Shown here: positions 11,152-20,214 of the stretch, one piece after another
Layout of the letters: every line of letters begins with the position of its first letter
Numbering within the stretch: the stretch's first letter is position 1
NCBI RefSeq assembly: GCF_009301415.1
Contig: NZ_CP045073.1
Location: 124,001 to 188,000, forward strand
DNA: 64,000 bases
Direction: 5' to 3'
Origin: Paracoccus kondratievae
GTDB lineage: Bacteria > Pseudomonadota > Alphaproteobacteria > Rhodobacterales > Rhodobacteraceae
Notes under the pieces: generated by a model
The model's database searches: none
What the model was told of the DNA's origin: nothing
Seen by the model: only the letters and a program-made list of their open reading frames with translations
Made by a program: the position numbers and the translations under genes

Positions 11152-11475
11152 TTAGCTTTCGGACCAGACCGCCATCTCGGTGCCGCCGGGCTCACGGAAC
11201 TGGAAGCGGCGGCCACCGGGGAAAGCAAAGATCGGCTTGGTAATTTCGGCCCCCGCTCCGGTCACGCGGGTAAGCGCACCCTCAAGATCGTCAGTCTTGA
11301 GGATCACCAGCGGCGGGGCCAGCGGGCCGGCTGCGATGCCGCCGGAAATGCCTGCATCGGCAAGTTCCTGATACTCGGGCCCGTAGTCGTTGAAACTCCA
11401 GCCGAAAGCATTGGCAAAGAACGATTTCGTCGCCGGCAGATCGGGTGAGGAAAATTCAAGATAGTCGATTTTCAC
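11152..11475 (-). CDS. VOC-family (glyoxalase-fold) protein
   Basis: A 107-residue single-domain vicinal oxygen chelate protein starting MKIDYLEFSSPDLPATKSFFANAFGW and ending with GRRFQFREPGGTEMAVWSE, the paired beta-alpha-beta modules of the fold. The metal-binding His of glyoxalase I is not obvious at the N-terminus, so enzymatic activity cannot be assumed. It lies on the opposite strand from rnhA and its neighbours and upstream of it (in its own direction) is the truncated haemoglobin gene. Confidence 0.8.
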   Translation of the reverse strand: MKIDYLEFSSPDLPATKSFFANAFGWSFNDYGPEYQELADAGISGGIAAGPLAPPLVILKTDDLEGALTRVTGAGAEITKPIFAFPGGRRFQFREPGGTEMAVWSES

Positions 11476-11522
11476 GGAAGCTCTCCACTGATGTTCCCGT
11501 TTTGTTTACGCCTGCGCGAGTT

Positions 11523-11924
11523 CTAGCGCAAGACCGGAGGACCGGGACGACGCTCACGCAGATCCTCAACTCCCATACGCAGCCCTGCACCGATACGATG
11601 GGCAAGCGCGGACCAGGCACGCGCTGCCTCGGGGGGCAGCATCCGGCGCAGGGTTTCGTCAAACAGCATGAGCCAGGGCGCGAAATGCTGGGCCTTTACA
11701 TCGCCTGCACGCATATGGACCTGCATCGGATTGCCGTCATAGCCGCGCTCATAAAGAATCGCATTGCGCCAGAACCGGGCGATTTTGGCCTCATGTTCAG
11801 GCCAGTCGGTGACATGAGCGGCAAAGATCGGGCCCAGTACCTCATGCCGGCGCACGGCGGCATAAAAGGTCGCAACGACCCGGTCGATCTGTTCAGGGGT
11901 GACATCAAAGCGCGGCGGGATCAT
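11523..11924 (-). CDS. Group III truncated haemoglobin
   Basis: A 133-residue globin of the truncated 2-on-2 class. Segments VATFYAAVRRHEVLGPIFAAHVTDWPEHEAKIARFWRNAILYERGYDGNP and the HFAPWLMLFDETL block with the conserved HFxxW pattern match group III members. These proteins bind oxygen or nitric oxide; their role in Rhodobacteraceae is not defined. It lies 48 bp upstream of the VOC gene on the same strand and the two could be co-transcribed. Confidence 0.85.
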   Translation of the reverse strand: MIPPRFDVTPEQIDRVVATFYAAVRRHEVLGPIFAAHVTDWPEHEAKIARFWRNAILYERGYDGNPMQVHMRAGDVKAQHFAPWLMLFDETLRRMLPPEAARAWSALAHRIGAGLRMGVEDLRERRPGPPVLR

Positions 11925-12148
11925 GGCGCGGATATGGGCCGGTCCTGCAATCGGCGCAAGACCCGCCGTTTCGGCGCGCGCATATGCCGCAAGGCCGTGC
12001 GCGGGCGCTTGCAGGGGTGCAAGCGGTTATCTATAACCCCGGCATGTTCAGCAGGGCGTGGATTTTCCGAATTATTCGCCCGGCGGCGTAGGGAGTCCTC
12101 GCCGCCGGGTCATGCATGTCTGTCCTGCAAGCCAAGGATTCCCGCCAG
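11925..12148. other. Intergenic region upstream of ileS
   Basis: About 220 bp between the divergent globin and ileS genes. A GC-rich inverted repeat is visible near 12082-12108 (GGCGGCG / CGCCGCC around tagggagtcct). No T-box leader, RNA gene or further open frame is convincing. Confidence 0.4.
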
Positions 12149-15079
12149 ATGAGCGATTCGACCACCGATACCCAGGCCGCGCCCGACTACCGCGACACCG
12201 TATTTCTGCCTCAGACCGATTTTCCCATGCGCGCAGGCCTGCCCCAGCGTGAGCCCGACTGGCTGAACCGTTGGGAAAACATCGGCATCTATGACCGCCT
12301 GCGCGAACGGGGTGCAGGGCGCGCACCCTTTATCCTGCATGACGGCCCCCCCTATGCGAATGGCAATCTGCACATTGGTCATGCGCTGAATAAGGTGCTG
12401 AAGGACTTTATCACCCGCAGCCAGCAGATGATGGGCCGCGACGCACGCTATGTGCCCGGCTGGGACTGCCACGGCCTGCCGATCGAGTGGAAGATCGAGG
12501 AAAAATACCGCAGCGAAGGCAAGGACAAGGACGCGGTCGATGTGATCGAGTTCCGGCAGGAATGCCGCCGCTTTGCCGAGCATTGGATCGGCGTCCAGCG
12601 CGAAGAGTTCAAGCGTCTGGGCATCACCGGAAAATGGGATCAGCCCTATCTGACCATGGACTATCACGCCGAGGCGGTGATCGCGGCCGAGTTCATGAAG
12701 CTTTTGATGAATGGCTCGCTTTATCAGGGATCAAAGCCGGTCATGTGGTCGCCGGTCGAAAAAACCGCGCTGGCCGAAGCCGAGGTCGAATACCACGATC
12801 ACACCAGCCATACGATCTGGGTGCGCTTTGGGGTGGTGACGGCTGAAGGGCTGTGGGCAGAGCATACGGGTGCAAGCGTGGTGATCTGGACCACGACACC
12901 CTGGACCATCCCGCAAAACCGGGCCGTCGCCTATAACCCAACGATCGCCTATGGGCTTTACCGGGTCGAGGAAGTGGCCGAAAACGCCAGCGCCAAGACG
13001 GGCGAGCTGGTGGTGCTGGCCGATGCACTGGCTGAGGCAACATTGCGCGCAGCCAGGGCGGAAAGCTGGCAGCGCGTTCGGGATATCGCAGCCAGCGACC
13101 TAGAGGGGCTGGTGCTTGCCCACCCCTTCCGCGGGGTCGAGGGCGCGAATGGCGAATGGGACTATGACGTGCCCATGCTGCCCGGCGATCATGTGACCGA
13201 CGAGGCCGGGACCGGCTTTGTCCATACCGCACCCAGCCACGGCGACGACGACTATCAGCTTGGCCTGAAATACGGGCTTGAGATGACCTACAACGTCGAG
13301 CCGGACGGCTCCTATCGGGCCGATCTGCCGCTTTTCGGCGGGCAGGAGATCCTGACCGCAGAGGGCAAAGAAGGCCCGGCCAATGTCAGCGTCATAAAGC
13401 AGCTGGCCTGGGCGGGTGCATTGCTGGCCAAGGGCAAGATCAAGCACTCGTATCCGCATAGCTGGCGCTCAAAGGCACCGCTGATCTATCGCAATACCCC
13501 GCAATGGTTCGCCGCCATCGACAAGCCGCTGGGTGATGGCATGGACGAATATGGCGCCACCATCCGCGAACGGGCGCTGGCCTCGATCGACCGGCTGGTG
13601 AACTGGACCCCCTCGACCGGGCGGAACCGGCTTTACTCGATGGTCGAGAACCGGCCCGACTGGGTGCTGTCGCGTCAACGCGCCTGGGGCGTGCCGCTGA
13701 CCTGTTTCGTGAAAAAGGGCGCCCGGCCCGGGGATGCCGATTTCCTGCTGCGCGATCAGCGCGTCAACGACCGCATCATCGCCGCCTTTGAAAACGAAGG
13801 CGCGGATGTCTGGTATCGCCCCGGCTTCAAGGACGAGGTGCTGGCCGGCATCGTCGAACCCGGCGAGTACGAGCAGGTCATGGATGTGCTGGACGTGTGG
13901 TTCGATTCCGGTTCGACCCACGCCTTTGTGCTGCGTGATCGCCCGGACGGGACACCCGACGGGATCGCGGATGTCTACCTTGAAGGCACCGACCAGCATC
14001 GCGGCTGGTTCCAGTCCTCGCTCTTGCAGGCCTGCGCGACCAAGGGGCGGGCACCCTATCGCAACGTGGTGACGCACGGGTTCACGCTGGACGAAAAGGG
14101 CATGAAAATGTCCAAATCGCTTGGCAATACCGTCGCGCCGGCCGATGTGATCCGCAATTACGGCGCGGACATCCTGCGCCTGTGGGTGGCGCAATCGGAT
14201 TACAGCGCGGACCTGCGCATCGGTCCCGAAATCCTTAAAGGTACCGCCGACGGCTATCGCCGACTGCGCAATACGCTGCGCTTCATCCTTGGCAACCTTG
14301 CCGAGTTCAGCGAGGCTGAGCGCGTCGACCCAGCGGATATGCCCGAGCTGGAGCGTTGGGTCCTGCATCGCCTTGCCCAGATCGACCGCGATCTGCGCAA
14401 AGGCTATGACCGCTTTGATTTCCAGGGCGTGTTCCAGTCGGTGTTCCAGTTCGCGACCGTCGATCTGTCGGCCTTCTACTTTGATATCCGCAAAGACGCG
14501 CTTTACTGCGACGCACCAGATGCGCTGCGGCGGCGGGCGGCGCGCTCGGTTCTGGACCTGCTCTTCCACCGGCTGGTGACTTGGCTTGCGCCCATCCTGC
14601 CCTTCACGATGGAAGACGTCTGGCTAAGCCGCTTCCCCTCGGAGGATGGCTCGGTCCACTTGCAGGACTTCCCGGTGACCCCCGCCGGATGGCTGGACGA
14701 GACGCTTTCCCGCAAATGGGAAGCGATCCGCCGCACCCGCCGCGTCGTCACTGCCGCGTTGGAAATCAAGCGTACCGACAAGGTGATCGGCGCCAGCCTG
14801 GAAGCCGCTCCGGTCGTGCATGTCGAGGATGCCGAGGCATTGAGCGCCCTGAAATCGGTGGATTTTGCCGAAATCTGCATCACCTCGGATCTGGCGCTGA
14901 CCGCTGACCCCGCCCCGGGCGAGGCCTTCCGCCTGTCCGAAGTGCCGGGCATCGGCGTGGTGTTCGAGGCCGCAGAGGGCGAGAAATGCCAACGCTGCTG
15001 GAAAATTCTGCCCGACGTCGGCTTGCACGAGCATCCGGGCACCTGCGCCCGCTGTGACGCGGCTTTGCGCAGCGCCTGA
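12149..15079 (+). CDS. ileS: Isoleucyl-tRNA synthetase
   Basis: A class Ia aminoacyl-tRNA synthetase of about 976 residues that charges tRNA-Ile and edits misactivated valine. The HIGH motif occurs as PYANGNLHIGHALN near residues 67-80 and KMSKS near 652-656. A large editing domain (CP1) lies between, with WTTTPWTIPQNRAVA. The C-terminus has the zinc-ribbon cysteines CQRCW and CARC. I prefer the start at 12149 because AAGGA lies about ten bases upstream; an ATG 11 codons earlier (12116) is possible. Confidence 0.95.
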   Translation: MSDSTTDTQAAPDYRDTVFLPQTDFPMRAGLPQREPDWLNRWENIGIYDRLRERGAGRAPFILHDGPPYANGNLHIGHALNKVLKDFITRSQQMMGRDARYVPGWDCHGLPIEWKIEEKYRSEGKDKDAVDVIEFRQECRRFAEHWIGVQREEFKRLGITGKWDQPYLTMDYHAEAVIAAEFMKLLMNGSLYQGSKPVMWSPVEKTALAEAEVEYHDHTSHTIWVRFGVVTAEGLWAEHTGASVVIWTTTPWTIPQNRAVAYNPTIAYGLYRVEEVAENASAKTGELVVLADALAEATLRAARAESWQRVRDIAASDLEGLVLAHPFRGVEGANGEWDYDVPMLPGDHVTDEAGTGFVHTAPSHGDDDYQLGLKYGLEMTYNVEPDGSYRADLPLFGGQEILTAEGKEGPANVSVIKQLAWAGALLAKGKIKHSYPHSWRSKAPLIYRNTPQWFAAIDKPLGDGMDEYGATIRERALASIDRLVNWTPSTGRNRLYSMVENRPDWVLSRQRAWGVPLTCFVKKGARPGDADFLLRDQRVNDRIIAAFENEGADVWYRPGFKDEVLAGIVEPGEYEQVMDVLDVWFDSGSTHAFVLRDRPDGTPDGIADVYLEGTDQHRGWFQSSLLQACATKGRAPYRNVVTHGFTLDEKGMKMSKSLGNTVAPADVIRNYGADILRLWVAQSDYSADLRIGPEILKGTADGYRRLRNTLRFILGNLAEFSEAERVDPADMPELERWVLHRLAQIDRDLRKGYDRFDFQGVFQSVFQFATVDLSAFYFDIRKDALYCDAPDALRRRAARSVLDLLFHRLVTWLAPILPFTMEDVWLSRFPSEDGSVHLQDFPVTPAGWLDETLSRKWEAIRRTRRVVTAALEIKRTDKVIGASLEAAPVVHVEDAEALSALKSVDFAEICITSDLALTADPAPGEAFRLSEVPGIGVVFEAAEGEKCQRCWKILPDVGLHEHPGTCARCDAALRSA

Positions 15080-15090
15080 CAGACCATCGT

Positions 15091-15118
15091 ATGGCGCGGG
15101 TTTTCATGCCCGCGCCAT
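15091..15118. terminator. Bidirectional hairpin between ileS and the convergent gene
   Basis: Perfect 10-bp inverted repeat ATGGCGCGGG / CCCGCGCCAT with an 8-nt loop TTTTCATG, placed just after the ileS stop and just before the end of the convergent gene. There is no long T tract after the stem, so termination strength is uncertain. Confidence 0.55.
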
Positions 15119-15135
15119 GCCCCCGACCAGTCGGG

Positions 15136-16488
15136 TCAGCGGAACCAGAGATCCGCGCGACGCAAGGTCTGACGAATTTTCTTTTCCGGCCATTCACTGC
15201 CGTTATCGCCAAACAGCGGCCTGACGCTGCTGCGCCCCTTGCCTTCGATGATAAGCTGCTTTGCCGCTTCGTCCTCGGCGAGGAAAGTCGAGATGCGGTA
15301 ATCGGCGGCCAGATCCTCGATCAGTGCCACCACCTCATCGGATTCGCGGGCATAAAGCAGCGACAGGTTGCGGTAATGGCAGCTTGCCCAGCCGTCCAAG
15401 CCAGCCAGTTCGGGACCCGGGCGGCCTCCACCCAGCGAATGGATCACCAGCGGCAGAGTGATCTGATCAAGCCAGGGGTCAAGGCTTTGACAGGCCAGTG
15501 CGTCGCCCGGCTCATTCCGGATCGCCAGCGACCAATCAAGGAACCGGCGCCCGAACTCTTGCGGGTCGTTGCCAAAAAACCAGCCAGCGTTGAAGTAAAG
15601 ATAACGTTCCCAATACTCGTCGGGCTGGCTTTTATCGAGCGAGCTTTCGTAATCCAGCCCAAAGCGGTCATAGAGCGATTTCCAGATATCGCCATAACCG
15701 GGACCGTAAAGCGGCGGCTCGGGCCATGTTCCGGTCCTGCGCATCGAGGCCGAGGGGCGAGAAAAGTCGATCTCCATCCGGTCCAGCGGCCCGGTAATCA
15801 GCGTATCGCTGTCAAAAAACATAAAGGGCTCACCGGCTGGCAACAGCGACAAGGCTTCGATCTTGTTGCCATAGGGGTAGCCTGCACCGAAATGCTGAGC
15901 AGTAAAGGGCAGGATCTCCGCCCCGAATGCCGCAATCGCGGCGCGTTGCAATGTGGGGATCTGGGTATCGGTGCCCGCCCATGGGCCCTCGGGTTTAGGT
16001 TCGGCCACGATCAGCCGTCCGCGCCAATCGGGTGCATTGCGACGCAGGCTTGCGGCGAACAACGCCGCCTCGGACCCCAATCGCCTGCCCTGCCCGATCA
16101 CCAGGATGTTAAAGGGCGGGGTGCCGGATTTAGCCACCGGCTCCGCGGCCGACTCTGGGGATACGAGCAGCGGAGCGACCGAGGACGGCAGGGATGTCGC
16201 TGCCTTGGGTGCAGCACCTGCCACAGGCTGCGCGGGCAGTTTGCCAGAGGCTTTGGCAGCAGCCTTGCCCGTCGCTTTGCCGCGCGGCTTGTCCTGGGTT
16301 CTGTCGCCCGGTTTTTCAGGCGCTTGTTCTGATTGGGCGCGATGGGCGGCGCGTTCAGCCTGACGCGCAGCGCGCCTTGCCTCCCGTTCGGCCTTATTGG
16401 CCGCCTGACGCGCCGCACGCTCTGCGGCCCGCGCGGCGGCATCCCCTTTGGCCTTTTTGTCGTCCTTATCCTTGTCGTTACTCGTCAT
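15136..16488 (-). CDS. Glycosyltransferase-like protein with charged Ala-rich N-terminal tail
   Basis: A 450-residue protein in two parts. Residues 1 to ~65 are an extremely charged Ala/Arg/Lys/Glu-rich helix-forming stretch (KDKDDKKAKGDAAARAAERA onwards), followed by a Pro/Ala/Ser-rich linker to ~125. Residues ~125-450 look like a GT-A fold transferase: NILVIGQGRRLGSEAALFAASL at the start, a metal-binding-type DxD in FMFFDSDTLITG and an acceptor-like FNAGWFFGND block. No signal peptide or membrane segment is evident. The assignment rests on DxD and context, so the substrate is unknown; the tail may be a DNA-, RNA- or surface-binding element. Confidence 0.55.
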   Translation of the reverse strand: MTSNDKDKDDKKAKGDAAARAAERAARQAANKAEREARRAARQAERAAHRAQSEQAPEKPGDRTQDKPRGKATGKAAAKASGKLPAQPVAGAAPKAATSLPSSVAPLLVSPESAAEPVAKSGTPPFNILVIGQGRRLGSEAALFAASLRRNAPDWRGRLIVAEPKPEGPWAGTDTQIPTLQRAAIAAFGAEILPFTAQHFGAGYPYGNKIEALSLLPAGEPFMFFDSDTLITGPLDRMEIDFSRPSASMRRTGTWPEPPLYGPGYGDIWKSLYDRFGLDYESSLDKSQPDEYWERYLYFNAGWFFGNDPQEFGRRFLDWSLAIRNEPGDALACQSLDPWLDQITLPLVIHSLGGGRPGPELAGLDGWASCHYRNLSLLYARESDEVVALIEDLAADYRISTFLAEDEAAKQLIIEGKGRSSVRPLFGDNGSEWPEKKIRQTLRRADLWFR

Positions 16489-16975
16489 CGTTACCCCACA
16501 TCAGGAATGCCTGCGTGACAGCTCATAGCAATAACCGGGAATGTTATTCCAGAGATGTGTTCAACCGGAAATCAGCAGCCAAAGCGGGATTCGTCTGTAT
16601 CGTAACGAAAGAAATCCAAATGTGCAAAGCCGCCCGTGCCAGCTATATGGATAAGATAAGTTATAAATTCAATTGATTAGGCAGGGTCTATATCCTGTCA
16701 TCCTGACCCGGGAACCCGCCAGGAAATTACCCCTGAGCATCCGGGTAATCTCTTGTCCTCTGCAAATCCGAAAACTCTGCGCGCCATGGTGATATTTGCC
16801 GAACCGGCACGTCCGCTTCTTGTCGCGCCTGGGTTCCTTTTTCACGGCATCAGGAACAAATTGCGAACAAATAGCCCATTGAACCTGCTGCACGGGCTTC
16901 CTATCTTGTCTGCCAGCAGGGGGCGCAGACTGCCTGCCTTAGGGGTTGCGTCTCTTGGCGAGAAAGGACTGATTC
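16489..16975. other. Long intergenic region upstream of lon
   Basis: A 487-bp gap with the promoters of the divergent glycosyltransferase-like gene and lon. It includes an AT-rich patch at 16640-16692 unlike its surroundings. I find no convincing protein gene; short frames on both strands lack ribosome-binding sites and normal codon use. A heat-shock-type promoter for lon is expected but I could not place one with confidence. Confidence 0.4.
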
Positions 16976-19393
16976 ATGAACGAATTCGCTCAAACCACCC
17001 ATCCGGTCCTGCCCTTGCGGGATATCGTGGTGTTCCCGCACATGATCGTGCCCCTGTTCGTCGGACGCGAAAAATCGGTGCGGGCGCTTGAGGCCGTGAT
17101 GGAGCAGGATCTTCCCATCCTTCTCGCAGCCCAGAAGGATGCGGCCATCGATGAACCTGCCGCCGAGGGCATCTTTCGTACCGGGGTGCTGGCGAATGTG
17201 CTGCAGCTGCTGAAACTGCCTGACGGCACCGTAAAGGTGCTGGTCGAGGGGCGTGAACGGGTGCGGATCACCGATTTCGTGCCTAATGACGCTTATTTTG
17301 AGGCAACCTGCGAAGCTCTGACCGAAGAGCCCGGCGATGAGGATACTCTGATCGCCCTGACCCGCGCCGTCTCTGAAGAGTTCGAGCGTTATGTCAAGGT
17401 GCGCAAGAACATCCCCGAAGAGGTTGTTTCGGCCGTCGCTGAAACGCGCGACCCTGCGCGCCTTGCCGATCTCGTCAGCGGTCACCTGGGTATTGCGCTT
17501 GATCGCAAGCAGGATCTGCTTGAGACTCTGAACACTGCCGAGCGGCTTGAAAAGGTCTATGGGCTGATGCAGGGCGAGATGTCGGTCCTGCAGGTCGAGA
17601 AAAAGATCAAGTCCCGCGTCAAGACGCAGATGGAGAAAACCCAGCGCGAATACTACCTGAATGAGCAGATGAAAGCCATTCAGCGCGAGCTGGGCGATGG
17701 CGAGGACGGCTCGAACGAGCTCAACGAGCTGGAAGAAAAGATCAACCAGACCAAATTCAGCAAAGAAGCTCGTGAAAAGGCAGAGGCCGAGCTGAAAAAG
17801 CTGAAGTCGATGTCGCCGATGTCGGCCGAGGCTACGGTCAGCCGCAACTACCTCGACTGGCTGCTGTCGCTGCCTTGGGGCATCAAGTCGCGTATCCGCA
17901 AGGACCTGGGCAAGGCCGAAGAGGTTCTCGACGCCGATCACTATGGGCTTGAAAAGGTCAAAGAGCGGATCGTCGAGTATCTGGCCGTACAGAACCGCTC
18001 GACCAAGCTCAAGGGTCCGATCCTTTGCCTCGTCGGCCCTCCGGGTGTCGGTAAGACCTCGCTTGGCCGCAGCGTTGCCAAGGCAACTGGCCGCGAGTTC
18101 ATCCGTATCTCGCTTGGTGGCGTGCGCGATGAATCCGAGATCCGCGGTCACCGCCGGACCTACATCGGTTCGATGCCGGGTAAGATCATCCAGGCCCTGA
18201 AAAAGGCCAAAACCACGAACCCGCTCATCCTGCTCGACGAGATCGACAAGATGGGTCAGGACTTCCGTGGTGATCCTGCCTCGGCCATGCTGGAGGTGCT
18301 GGATCCCGAACAGAACGCGACTTTCGTCGACCACTATCTTGAGGTGGAATACGACTTGTCAAACGTGATGTTCGTGACCACGGCCAACAGCTACAACATG
18401 CCGGGACCCCTGCTCGACCGGATGGAGATCATCTCTCTTGCCGGCTATACCGAGGACGAAAAGCGCGAGATTGCGCGCCAGCATCTGCTGCCCAAGCAGA
18501 TCAAGGCGAACGGGCTCCGCAAAGGTGAATTCTCGGTCTCGGACGAGGCACTGACCCATGTGATCCGCTACTACACCCGCGAGGCCGGCGTGCGCTCACT
18601 CGAGCGCGAGATCGCCAAACTGGCGCGCAAGGCGGTGACCGACATCCTGAAAGGAAAGGTCAAATCTGTCGATGTGACGCCGGAAAAAGCCGAAGAGTAT
18701 CTGGGTGTGCGCCGGTTCCGCTATGGTCTGGCCGAAAAGGATGACCAGATCGGCGTGGTGACGGGGCTTGCCTGGACGCAGGTCGGTGGTGATCTGCTGC
18801 AGATCGAGGCGCTGCGACTACCCGGCAAGGGTCGCATGAAGACGACCGGGAAACTGGGTGACGTGATGAAGGAATCGATCGACGCAGCATCGTCCTTTGT
18901 CCGTTCGATCAGCCCTGAATTGGGAGTGAAACCACCCAAGTTCGAGAGCATGGACATTCACGTCCACGTTCCCGAAGGCGCAACGCCCAAGGACGGCCCT
19001 TCTGCGGGGATCGCCATGGTGACCTCGATCGTCTCGGTGCTGACCCAGATTCCGGTGCGGAAGGATATCGCCATGACCGGCGAAGTCACTTTGCGCGGCA
19101 ATGTGCTGGCCATCGGTGGGCTTAAGGAAAAGCTGCTGGCGGCACTGCGGGGTGGTATCAAGGTGGTGCTTATCCCGGCAGATAACGAAAAAGACCTGGC
19201 CGAGATTCCGGCCAATGTGAAGGAAGGGCTGAAGATCATCCCGGTCAGCCATGTGCGCGAAGTGTTGCAACATGCGCTGGTGCGGATGCCTGAGCCCATC
19301 GAATGGGATGAAGCTGCCGAAGAAGCCGCCGAGGCCAGTCGGCTTGCCGCCACTCGCGATCAAGGCAGTGGCGGCGCGGCAGTCGCCCATTAA
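16976..19393 (+). CDS. lon: ATP-dependent Lon protease
   Basis: An 805-residue protein with the three Lon parts: N-terminal substrate-binding domain starting at LPLRDIVVFPHMIVPLFVGR, a AAA+ module with Walker A GPPGVGKTS near residue 353 and Walker B LILLDEIDKM, and the C-terminal serine-lysine protease with catalytic Ser in DGPSAGIAMVTS (~678) and Lys in GGLKEKLLAALRGG (~720). It degrades misfolded and regulatory proteins in the cytoplasm. AGAAAGGA precedes the start. A strong terminator follows, with an HU-like gene beyond it as in related genomes. Confidence 0.97.
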   Translation: MNEFAQTTHPVLPLRDIVVFPHMIVPLFVGREKSVRALEAVMEQDLPILLAAQKDAAIDEPAAEGIFRTGVLANVLQLLKLPDGTVKVLVEGRERVRITDFVPNDAYFEATCEALTEEPGDEDTLIALTRAVSEEFERYVKVRKNIPEEVVSAVAETRDPARLADLVSGHLGIALDRKQDLLETLNTAERLEKVYGLMQGEMSVLQVEKKIKSRVKTQMEKTQREYYLNEQMKAIQRELGDGEDGSNELNELEEKINQTKFSKEAREKAEAELKKLKSMSPMSAEATVSRNYLDWLLSLPWGIKSRIRKDLGKAEEVLDADHYGLEKVKERIVEYLAVQNRSTKLKGPILCLVGPPGVGKTSLGRSVAKATGREFIRISLGGVRDESEIRGHRRTYIGSMPGKIIQALKKAKTTNPLILLDEIDKMGQDFRGDPASAMLEVLDPEQNATFVDHYLEVEYDLSNVMFVTTANSYNMPGPLLDRMEIISLAGYTEDEKREIARQHLLPKQIKANGLRKGEFSVSDEALTHVIRYYTREAGVRSLEREIAKLARKAVTDILKGKVKSVDVTPEKAEEYLGVRRFRYGLAEKDDQIGVVTGLAWTQVGGDLLQIEALRLPGKGRMKTTGKLGDVMKESIDAASSFVRSISPELGVKPPKFESMDIHVHVPEGATPKDGPSAGIAMVTSIVSVLTQIPVRKDIAMTGEVTLRGNVLAIGGLKEKLLAALRGGIKVVLIPADNEKDLAEIPANVKEGLKIIPVSHVREVLQHALVRMPEPIEWDEAAEEAAEASRLAATRDQGSGGAAVAH

Positions 19394-19401
19394 AAGAACG
19401 G

Positions 19402-19432
19402 AACCGCGCGGAGTCTCTTCGCGCGGTTTTTT
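19402..19432 (+). terminator. Rho-independent terminator of lon
   Basis: Stem AACCGCGCG (19402-19410) pairs with CGCGCGGTT (19420-19428) around a 9-nt loop, followed by TTTTTC. It lies 8 bases after the lon stop codon. Confidence 0.85.
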
Positions 19433-19466
19433 CTTGACCGAAACTCCGGGGGAAAGGAGTTCGCTG

Positions 19467-19787
19467 ATGGCAAGATCGAAGAACCGGTCAGAAAAGGTTG
19501 GCCCTGCCGAACCTGAGACCGCAAAGGTTCTGCAAAAGCGCCAGCTCATGACGCAAGTGGCGCGCCGAACCGGCCTACGCAATAGCGACGTCAAGACCGT
19601 GGTCGAGGCGACGCTTGCCGAACTTGGCGATGCCATGGCTTTGGGTATGACGCTGGCCCTTCCACCCCTGGGCCGGGCCCGGGTCAGCCGGCGCAACGAC
19701 AGCTCAGGAGGCGAGGTCATCACCCTGCGCCTTCGCCGTCGGCTGCAGGGCTCCGATAAAGACGGTGAGGACGTCAGCGGCGCATGA
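19467..19787 (+). CDS. HU-family DNA-binding protein
   Basis: A 106-residue basic protein. Residues ~28-95 resemble HU/IHF: LMTQVARRTGLRNSDVKTVVEATLAELGDAMALGMTLALPPLGRARVSRR, with a helical body then a shortened beta-arm region. An extra ~25-residue polar N-terminus (MARSKNRSEKVGPAEPETAK) and an acidic C-terminal tail differ from canonical HU. A strong ribosome-binding site GGAAAGGAGT lies just before the ATG. Position immediately downstream of lon is typical. It may bind DNA nonspecifically or act as a diverged nucleoid protein. Confidence 0.75.
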   Translation: MARSKNRSEKVGPAEPETAKVLQKRQLMTQVARRTGLRNSDVKTVVEATLAELGDAMALGMTLALPPLGRARVSRRNDSSGGEVITLRLRRRLQGSDKDGEDVSGA

Positions 19788-19845
19788 ATTTTTCGCAGGA
19801 ATCCTCTTGCAGCTTGCCCATGCTGCAGCTATCTAAGCGCGCATC

Positions 19846-19920
19846 GGGCGATTAGCTCAGCGGTAGAGCGCTTCGTTCACATCGAAGATGTCAGCGGTTC
19901 AAATCCGTTATCGCCCACCA
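19846..19920 (+). tRNA. tRNA-Val (anticodon CAC)
   Basis: A complete cloverleaf can be drawn: acceptor GGGCGAT pairs with ATCGCCC, D arm GCTC...GAGC, anticodon stem CTTCG/CGAAG with loop TTCACAT giving anticodon CAC, and T arm AGCGG/CCGTT with TTCAAAT loop. The CCA end is encoded at 19918-19920. Its 3' 45 bases serve as the attachment site of the small island downstream. Confidence 0.93.
19876..19920 (+). repeat. Attachment-site copy in tRNA-Val (att, left)
   Basis: 45 bp from the anticodon loop to the CCA end of tRNA-Val. The same 45 bp recur at 22696-22740 in direct orientation with one mismatch (G at 19913, T at 22733). This is the classic signature of a tyrosine-integrase element that restores the tRNA 3' end on insertion. 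Confidence 0.8.
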
Positions 19921-19928
19921 GTATTCTG

Positions 19929-19970
19929 AAGGCGCTAGGCAAGGTTTAACAACCCCTTAGCGCCTTTTTT
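19929..19970 (+). terminator. Terminator of tRNA-Val
   Basis: Stem AAGGCGCTA (19929-19937) pairs with TAGCGCCTT (19958-19966; its last two bases open the T run) around a 20-nt loop, followed by T residues to 19970. Confidence 0.75.
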
Positions 19971-20016
19971 CATCCCCTTCCCGACATCTTGTCACCATTT
20001 CCGAAGATGTCCGCGG

Positions 20017-20214
20017 TCACCGCGCGGTCACTCGGAACCGCTGGGGATCAGGGTCCTGCCATTGCAACGGCATCTGCCGATCATACCATCGCGCCAGCCC
20101 GTCCTGGACATGCTCGAACGTACCGCGCAGCGTGACCACGCAATCCAGATCGCCGTTTTGATCAAACTGCCGGAAGGCGAGGCCGGGCAGCGGGGTCGGG
20201 TTGATCAGCTCCAT
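20017..20214 (-). pseudogene. DUF2169-family T6SS adaptor, N-terminal fragment
   Basis: The 65-codon frame starts MELINPTPLPGLAFRQFDQN, continues through CVVTLRGTFEHV and stops after RFRVTAR. From family memory this is the start of DUF2169 proteins, normally about 300-900 residues, which are encoded next to vgrG and help load effectors onto the type VI spike. Here only the first strand-rich segment remains, so the gene is truncated, probably by a deletion whose edge lies near 20020-20040 beside the GGTCAC repeats. Its ATG overlaps the vgrG stop (TGATG), showing the original operon order vgrG-adaptor. Confidence 0.65.

Noticed and set aside
11445-12152. 235-codon plus-strand frame opposite the truncated haemoglobin
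   Set aside because: Antisense to a recognisable globin and lacking any family features.
16669-16893. 74-codon frame in the lon upstream region
   Set aside because: No ribosome-binding site, unusual composition, and overlaps the expected promoter area of lon.
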